This document shows, one piece after another, positions 6,816-11,219 of a stretch of DNA of 11,219 nt. This DNA is from DATJPD01 sp036394195 (GTDB taxonomy: Bacteria; Pseudomonadota; Alphaproteobacteria; CACIAM-22H2): the NCBI GenBank assembly GCA_036394195.1, contig DASWFO010000077.1, positions 1-11,219 on the forward strand. The letters are read 5' to 3'. The notes under the pieces are model-generated. The model was not told where the DNA came from. It did not search any database and saw only the letters and a list, made by a program, of their open reading frames with translations. Position numbers and translations under genes: made by a program. The stretch's first letter is position 1. Every line of letters starts with the position of its first letter.

Positions 6816-7781
6816 TCAGGGGGCGCGCAACAGGTGGACGCTGAACCACCGCTGGTCGTCCGTCCACAACGCCTCCGGCACGAAGCCGGCACGGCGCGCC
6901 ATGTCCCGGAAGCCCTCGATGTCGAACTTGTAGGAGTTCTCGGTGTGGATGCTCTCGCCGGTGCCGAACGTGAAGCTCTCGCCGGCGACCGTCACCCGCT
7001 GCGCACGCCGGCTCACCAGATGCATCTCGATGCGGCCCTCCAGCGGATTGTAGAACGCGTAGTGGTCGAAGGCCGCGACATCGAAATCGCCGTCGAGCTC
7101 GCGGTTGATGCGCGTCAGCAGGTTCTGATTGAACGCTGCCGTCACTCCGGCGGCGTCGTTATAGGCCGCGTGCAGCACGTTCGGGTCCTTGCGCAGATCG
7201 GCGCCGATGACGAGTGCGCCGCCCCCAGACAGGCGGCGCGCCGCGTGGCGCAGAAACGCCAGCGCCTCCTCGGGTGAGAAATTGCCGATGGTCGAGCCGG
7301 TGAACAGCGAGGCCCGCGCCCGGGCGCGACGCCGGGGTGCCGGCACCGCGAAGGGCCGGTGATAATCCGCCACCATGGCCGTGACCTCCAGCCCCGGATA
7401 GTCCGCGGCCAGCCGCTCGGCCACGTCGCTCAGATAATCGCCGGAGATGTCGACCGGGACGTAGGCGACCGGATCTTCCAGCGCATCGAGGATGATGCGG
7501 ACCTTGTCGCTGGCGCCGCTGCCGTATTCCACGATCTGCGCGCCGACACCGATGCGCATCGCGATCTCCGCCGCGTTGCGCGACAGGATGCTGACTTCGG
7601 TGCGGGTCGGGTAATACTCGGGCAGGCTGCAGATCTGCTCGAAGAGCTCGGAGCCGCGGGCATCATAGAAATAGGTCGGCGGGATCGCTTTCGGCCGTGA
7701 CGCCAGGCCTTGCAGGACGGCATCGCGGAACGAGATGAGTTCGGGAGCGAGATCGACGAGGCGGGCTGCGCGTGCGGGCAT
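6816..7781 (-). CDS. egtD: L-histidine N-alpha-methyltransferase EgtD
   Basis: SAM-dependent enzyme that trimethylates histidine to hercynine, the first step of ergothioneine synthesis; cytosolic. At 321 residues it matches mycobacterial EgtD in length. Diagnostic features: PTYFYDARGSELFEQI (35-50) and LPEYYPTRTE (53-62), the SAM loop VEYGSGASDK (84-93), GSTIGNF (162-168) and HTENSYKF (279-286). Residues lining the histidine pocket of mycobacterial EgtD have clear counterparts: Tyr39, Tyr56, Asn167, Tyr207, Glu281 and Ser283. This favours histidine as substrate, although the family is known to be tunable. ATG 7781 is preceded by GGGGGAATT. A general-stress promoter element lies about 100 bases upstream. 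It leads an apparent operon with the RraA-like gene and the importer. The usual partner EgtB is absent from the window. Confidence 0.93.
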   Translation of the reverse strand: MPARAARLVDLAPELISFRDAVLQGLASRPKAIPPTYFYDARGSELFEQICSLPEYYPTRTEVSILSRNAAEIAMRIGVGAQIVEYGSGASDKVRIILDALEDPVAYVPVDISGDYLSDVAERLAADYPGLEVTAMVADYHRPFAVPAPRRRARARASLFTGSTIGNFSPEEALAFLRHAARRLSGGGALVIGADLRKDPNVLHAAYNDAAGVTAAFNQNLLTRINRELDGDFDVAAFDHYAFYNPLEGRIEMHLVSRRAQRVTVAGESFTFGTGESIHTENSYKFDIEGFRDMARRAGFVPEALWTDDQRWFSVHLLRAP

Positions 7782-7908
7782 AATTCCCCCGGATGTTGTG
7801 TTGGACGCGCGGAGCAGGGCGACCCTGACATAGCTAGACCGACCGCGCGGCCGAGTTGCAAGCGATATTTGGTGCTATGCTTAAACGCGTTCAATTGTTG
7901 ATGGTTCC
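7782..7908. promoter_or_regulatory. Divergent egtD / PLP-enzyme promoter region
   Basis: 127 bases between two divergent starts. Beside the EcfG-type element, the plus strand has a possible -10 TATGCT (7876-7881) with no -35 at normal distance (TTGCAA at 7856-7861 gives only a 14-bp spacer). A transcript starting near 7888 would have a leader of about 20 nt. The two predicted promoters would overlap physically, so mutual interference is possible. Confidence 0.4.
7884..7908 (-). promoter_or_regulatory. Predicted EcfG (general stress sigma) promoter of egtD
   Basis: On the minus strand GGAAC (7908-7904) is followed after exactly 16 nt by CGTT (7887-7884). This matches completely the published EcfG-type consensus of Alphaproteobacteria, GGAAC-N16/17-CGTT. 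It points toward egtD, with a predicted transcript start near 7875 and an untranslated leader of about 95 nt. Other GGAAC occurrences I checked (for example plus-strand 7727 and 9888) lack CGTT at the right distance. The -35 element directly abuts the start codon of the divergent PLP-enzyme gene. Confidence 0.65.
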
Positions 7909-9051
7909 ATGCAGCTCACCGACCTGCCCACGCCCTCGTTGATTCTCGACCGGCGTCGCCTCGCCCAAAATGTGTCGCGCATGCGCGCCCGTGCAGATCA
8001 ATTCGGCGTGACCCTGCGGCCGCATCTCAAGACCGCGAAGTCGGCGCGCGTGGCCGAGCTCGCGACCGGCGGCAAGGGGCCGATCACGGTGTCCACCTTG
8101 GCCGAGGCGGCGTATTTCCTCAAGCACGGTTTCCGCGATATCACCTATGCAGTTGGCGTCGTGCCGGCGAAGCTCGACCAGGTGGCGGCGTTGCAGCGCG
8201 ACGGCGCCGATCTGAAGCTCATCACCGACAATGTCGAAGTCGCGCGCACCATCGCCGCGCGCGGCCGCGCCCTCGGCCAGACGTTCCGGGTGCTGATCGA
8301 GATCGACACCGGATTGGGACGGGCCGGCGTGGCGCCGGATGCGCCGGAGATCAGCGAGATCGCGCGGGCTCTGGCGACCGGCGGCGCCGAACTGGTGGGC
8401 GTGCTCGCCCATGCCGGTCATTCCTATCACTGCCACGGCGTCGACGAGGTGAAGCGGGTCGCCGAGGAGGAGCGCCTGGGCGCGCTCGAAGCGGCCTTGC
8501 GGCTTCGCGATGCCGGTTTCCCCGCCCCGGTCGTCAGCGTGGGGTCGACCCCGACCGCGGTCCATGCGGAGCGCCTCGACGGGGTAACCGAGATCCGGCC
8601 CGGTAACTTCGTGTTCTTCGATCTCTTCCAGGTCGGCGTCGGGTCCTGCGGCATGGAGGACATCGCGGTCTCCGTGCTCACCTCGGTGATCGGCCATCAT
8701 CGCGGGCGCAATCATCTGCTGATCGATGCAGGCGGCCTCGCCCTATCGAAGGACACCGGCGCCAACGAGCACCGCCCCGGCACCGGCTACGGCTTGATCT
8801 GCCTGCCCGGCGGCAAGGTGCCGCTGCCGGGACTGGCCGTGCTCGACGTGCATCAGGAGCACGGCATCGTGGCGCACGCGAAGGGGCTGGACGCGATCTC
8901 GCCCCTGCCCTTCGACCGCTTCCCGGTCGGCAGCCGCGTGCGCGTTCTGCCCAACCATGCGTGCATGACCGCGGCGATGTACGACCGCTATCACGTGACC
9001 GACGGCACCACCGAAATCGTCGACGAGTGGGACCGCGTCAACGGGTGGTGA
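7909..9051 (+). CDS. D-threonine aldolase / D-serine dehydratase-like PLP enzyme
   Basis: Fold-type III (alanine-racemase-like barrel) PLP enzyme acting on D-configured beta-hydroxy amino acids, with a divalent metal; cytosolic, 380 residues, the usual size. The Schiff-base lysine lies in RPHLKTAKS (Lys41). The metal site is seen near the C-terminus in LPNHACMTAAMYD (His350, Cys352). GSTPTAVH and EIRPGNFVFFD are further conserved stretches. Members may be D-threonine aldolases, D-serine dehydratases or beta-hydroxyaspartate aldolases (BhcC type); sequence alone does not separate them, and no other bhc gene is near. ATG 7909 has no recognisable Shine-Dalgarno; the bases before it form the -35 box of the opposing egtD promoter. 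The 3' end overlaps the convergent DUF2784 gene by 14 nt. Confidence 0.88.
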   Translation: MQLTDLPTPSLILDRRRLAQNVSRMRARADQFGVTLRPHLKTAKSARVAELATGGKGPITVSTLAEAAYFLKHGFRDITYAVGVVPAKLDQVAALQRDGADLKLITDNVEVARTIAARGRALGQTFRVLIEIDTGLGRAGVAPDAPEISEIARALATGGAELVGVLAHAGHSYHCHGVDEVKRVAEEERLGALEAALRLRDAGFPAPVVSVGSTPTAVHAERLDGVTEIRPGNFVFFDLFQVGVGSCGMEDIAVSVLTSVIGHHRGRNHLLIDAGGLALSKDTGANEHRPGTGYGLICLPGGKVPLPGLAVLDVHQEHGIVAHAKGLDAISPLPFDRFPVGSRVRVLPNHACMTAAMYDRYHVTDGTTEIVDEWDRVNGW

Positions 9052-9451
9052 ACACCGCCGTGGATCGGTCGCGTTGTCGTCGAACCGGTGGGACCCAGCG
9101 CCACAGCAACAACGTGCCGAAAAACACGACGACGTAGGCTGCCACGAACACCCAATGCGGCAACGGCCAATACAGGAGCCGATTGATCCACGCGGCGATC
9201 AATGGCGGCGGCGCGGCTGTCCCGGCATCGTTCGTCAGCGCGAATTGCCAGATCGTCAGGAAGCAGGCGCGGCCGAATAGCCCCTGAACGGCGACGACGG
9301 CCAGTGACAGGACGTGCGCCAGCCGCCACCAATAGCCGCGCACCCAGCGCCATCCGAGCCAGCCGCCGAGCGGGATCGCCAGGAGCCCGCCGACATTGAA
9401 GACGACCACGCCCAGATGGACGACAAGAATGGCTGTCGCCAAAGCCAGCAT
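9038..9451 (-). CDS. DUF2784 family membrane protein
   Basis: A 137-residue integral membrane protein with about three to four TM helices (roughly 1-30, 43-62, 98-119). The pattern WRLAHVLSLAVVAVQGLFG followed by ACFLTIWQFAL resembles the DUF2784 signature (a conserved W-R-H stretch, then G-x-x-C-x-L-T-x-x-E/Q). Function unknown. It is the last gene of the apparent minus-strand operon, 19 nt after the NIPSNAP gene, without a clear Shine-Dalgarno. Its 3' end overlaps that of the convergent PLP-enzyme gene. Confidence 0.75.
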   Translation of the reverse strand: MLALATAILVVHLGVVVFNVGGLLAIPLGGWLGWRWVRGYWWRLAHVLSLAVVAVQGLFGRACFLTIWQFALTNDAGTAAPPPLIAAWINRLLYWPLPHWVFVAAYVVVFFGTLLLWRWVPPVRRQRDRSTAVFTTR

Positions 9452-9470
9452 CGCGGATGATCGCCGCTGT

Positions 9471-10118
9471 CTACGTCGCCTTCCAGAAGCCCACCGGCTT
9501 CAGGATTTCGTCTTCCTGATGCGTGAACAGCGGCGCTGATTTCGCGAGATACGCCTGCCAGGCCGGATCGGCGATCATGCCGGCCCGGCGCCGCTCGCGA
9601 TCGGCGATGTCGGCGTAGGCCCAGAAATGCACGATCTGGTGCTGCGGCCCGATCTCGCTTTGATAGAAGCCGATGCAGCGGCCGAGATGGCGCACCTGCA
9701 GCGCCAGCCCCTCGGCTTCATAGATCTTGAAGAACTCGCCGAGCTTGCCCGGATCGGCGTAATAAGTCCGCTTGTCGACGACGCCGACCGGTCCTTCGGC
9801 GGCGGGCTTCATCGGCCAGAACGGGACCGGCTTCATCAGCCGATTCTCCTGGGTGATGAAATATTTCGGACTCTGCGCGCGGAACGCCAGCCATGCAGGA
9901 TCCTGGTCCATGGCGCCGCGCATCCGCTCGCGCTCGCCGGCATCGGGGAATTCCCACACATGCACGACGCGGTTGATGACGCCGATATCGACCGAATAGA
10001 AGCCGAGGCACTTCTTCAGATATTTCTGCTGCAGCGGCCAGCCCTGCTCTTCGTAGAGCTTCAGCCAGGCGCCGAGCTGTCCCGGCTTGGTCGTGTACGT
10101 GCGCAGATCGATGATCAT
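9471..10118 (-). CDS. Tandem NIPSNAP-domain protein
   Basis: A 215-residue protein made of two NIPSNAP modules of the dimeric alpha/beta-barrel (ferredoxin-like) fold: residues 1-101 and 112-215. The two halves align along their length: RTYTTKPGQLGAWLKLYE with RTYYADPGKLGEFFKIYE, CLGFYSVDIG with CIGFYQSEIG, VVHVWEFPDAGERERMR with IVHFWAYADIADRERRR, and closing LMKPVPFW with LKPVGFW. The repeats look like an old internal duplication. NIPSNAP proteins have no settled biochemical role; in bacteria they often neighbour catabolic genes. ATG 10118 has GAAAGG 6 nt upstream, placed across the stop of the SDR gene, so the two are translated together. Confidence 0.9.
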   Translation of the reverse strand: MIIDLRTYTTKPGQLGAWLKLYEEQGWPLQQKYLKKCLGFYSVDIGVINRVVHVWEFPDAGERERMRGAMDQDPAWLAFRAQSPKYFITQENRLMKPVPFWPMKPAAEGPVGVVDKRTYYADPGKLGEFFKIYEAEGLALQVRHLGRCIGFYQSEIGPQHQIVHFWAYADIADRERRRAGMIADPAWQAYLAKSAPLFTHQEDEILKPVGFWKAT

Positions 10119-10128
10119 GACGTGCCTT

Positions 10129-10899
10129 TCACAGAAAACCGAGGCTGTGGCCGCCGTCGACCACGATGACGCTGCCGGTCATATAACGCCCGGCCTCCGA
10201 CGCAAGCAACAGCAGCGCCCCGTCGAGATCGCCGACCTCGCCGAAGCGGCGCAGCGGCACGCGCTTCAGCATCGCCTGGCCGGCGGGGCCGCGCAGGAAG
10301 TCGCGGTTGAGATCGGTCGCGATGTAACCGGGCGCCAGCGCATTGACCCGGATCCTGTGGCGCGCGAGCTCCAGCGCCATGGTCTGGGTGAGGTTGATCA
10401 GCGCGGCCTTGGCGGCGCTGTACGCCGACACCTGCCCGGCCGCGCGCAAGCCGAGGATCGAGGCGATGTTGACGATCGCGCCGCCGCGGCCGTGCTTGAC
10501 CATCAGCGTCGCGGCCGCGCGCGCGGTGCGCCACGCCCCGTCGAGATTGGTCGCGAGCACGCGCCGCCACTCGTCCTCGGATTGATCGAGAAACGGTGCG
10601 GTCGCCGCGACGCCGGCGTTGTTCACCAGGATGTCGATTGGTCCGAGCTCGGTCTCGACCGCCTCCAGCGCCGCCGCGACCGAGCCTGCGTCGGTCACGT
10701 CGAGCGCCACCGGCAGCGCCCGCCCGTCGAAGCCGGCGATCTCGGCGGCGAGATCCTCGAGCTTGGGCAGCCGCCGCGCCGCGACGGCGACCTTGGCCCC
10801 CGCCCTGGCCAGGGTCAGCGCGAAATGGCGGCCGAGGCCCGACGATGCGCCGGTGACCACGGCGACGCGGCCGGTGAGATCGAACCCATCGCCGGTCAC
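10129..10899 (-). CDS. Short-chain dehydrogenase/reductase (SDR), classical type
   Basis: NAD(P)(H)-dependent oxidoreductase of 256 residues, the usual classical SDR length. TGASSGLG cofactor loop at 16-23, NNAG at 93-96, structural Asn118, and the catalytic Ser147, Tyr160 (YSAAK) and Lys164 are all present. The Arg-Arg at 42-43 after the second strand suggests NADP(H) preference. It closes with GSVIVVDGG, as in FabG-like enzymes. The start is GTG 10899, inside a GTGA overlap with the acyl-CoA synthetase stop and preceded by GGGAGGGGG; the open frame runs further upstream but overlaps that gene in another frame. Probable role: oxidation or reduction of a hydroxyacyl or hydroxy-acid intermediate; the substrate cannot be read from sequence. 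Confidence 0.93.
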   Translation of the reverse strand: MTGDGFDLTGRVAVVTGASSGLGRHFALTLARAGAKVAVAARRLPKLEDLAAEIAGFDGRALPVALDVTDAGSVAAALEAVETELGPIDILVNNAGVAATAPFLDQSEDEWRRVLATNLDGAWRTARAAATLMVKHGRGGAIVNIASILGLRAAGQVSAYSAAKAALINLTQTMALELARHRIRVNALAPGYIATDLNRDFLRGPAGQAMLKRVPLRRFGEVGDLDGALLLLASEAGRYMTGSVIVVDGGHSLGFL

Positions 10900-11219
10900 G
10901 CGGCCCCCTCCCGGCCCTTGGCCCGTTCGCGCAGCACGAATTTCTGGATCTTGCCGGTCGAGGTCTTGGGCAACGGCCCGAACACCACGGTGCGCGGCAC
11001 CTTGAAATGGGCCAGGTTGTCCCGGCACCAGCCGATGATATCCGCCGCGGTGACAGGCACCGCGTTCGGCTTCAAGGTCACGAAGGCGCACGGCGTCTCG
11101 CCCCATTTTTCATCCGGCCGCGCGACCACCGCCGCTTCCATCACCTGCGGGTGCTTGTAGAGCGCCTCCTCGACCTCCAGCGACGAGATGTTCTCGCCGC
11201 CGGAGATGATGATGTCCTT
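10896..11219 (-). CDS. AMP-dependent acyl-CoA synthetase, C-terminal part (cut by the window edge)
   Basis: The last 107 residues of an ANL-superfamily enzyme that activates a carboxylic acid with ATP and joins it to CoA. The frame enters at the window edge with motif A8, KDIIISGGENIS, followed by the EVEEALYKHPQV linker, and ends with motif A10, LPKTSTGKIQK, whose last lysine region holds the catalytic Lys of the adenylation step. Most of the protein, including the substrate-binding half, lies outside, so the acid (fatty, aromatic or other) is unknown. The stop overlaps the SDR start by 4 nt, giving an operon of synthetase, SDR, NIPSNAP and DUF2784. Confidence 0.93.
   Translation of the reverse strand, partial: KDIIISGGENISSLEVEEALYKHPQVMEAAVVARPDEKWGETPCAFVTLKPNAVPVTAADIIGWCRDNLAHFKVPRTVVFGPLPKTSTGKIQKFVLRERAKGREGAA

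Noticed and set aside
7430..7894. Minus-strand open frame spanning the egtD leader and 5' coding region
   Set aside because: It is out of frame with egtD, Ser/Arg-rich, and would begin at the predicted promoter itself; a shadow frame.
1..11219. Mobile element, prophage or genomic-island boundary
   Set aside because: No transposase, integrase, tRNA, long direct repeat or change in base composition was noticed; gene density and codon use look uniform by eye.

Overview
The window looks like a piece of an alphaproteobacterial chromosome. It is very GC-rich, its genes are tightly packed with GTGA/ATGA overlaps, it carries a DUF3572-family gene (a family I associate with Alphaproteobacteria), and the best promoter visible has the form of the alphaproteobacterial general-stress sigma factor EcfG. 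Genus cannot be fixed from sequence alone. No tRNA, rRNA, CRISPR, transposase or prophage gene was seen.

Layout. (1) 1-1050: a single-gene 1-Cys peroxiredoxin unit on the minus strand with its own intrinsic terminator, divergent from a tiny 33-residue membrane protein at 947-1048. (2) 1049-2260, plus strand: a weakly supported ORF holding a 15-bp G-run minisatellite, then a DUF3572 gene, an HU-type nucleoid protein and a long hairpin terminator. (3) 2244-7781, minus strand, read from right to left: egtD (histidine N-alpha-methyltransferase, makes hercynine), an RraA/HMG-aldolase-like gene, and a four-gene ABC importer in the order of E. coli yehZYXW (binding protein, permease, ATPase, permease), with short gaps or 4-nt overlaps between genes. 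A perfect GGAAC-N16-CGTT element sits upstream of egtD. (4) 7909-9051, plus strand: a D-threonine aldolase/D-serine dehydratase-like PLP enzyme, divergent from egtD, whose start codon abuts the egtD promoter. (5) 9038-11219, minus strand: a likely operon of an acyl-CoA synthetase (C-terminal part only, cut by the window edge), an SDR oxidoreductase, a tandem NIPSNAP protein and a DUF2784 membrane protein.

How they may work together. The most interesting unit is region 3: a methyltransferase that makes a betaine (hercynine, the ergothioneine precursor), linked to an importer of the betaine/osmoprotectant family, apparently under general stress control. This suggests a stress-induced system that makes and takes up hercynine, ergothioneine or related betaines. 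The enzyme and transporter families are clear; the link between them, the true substrate and the role of the RraA-like protein are inference. EgtB, needed to turn hercynine into ergothioneine, is not in the window. The peroxiredoxin and HU genes are ordinary housekeeping or stress genes with no visible link to region 3.
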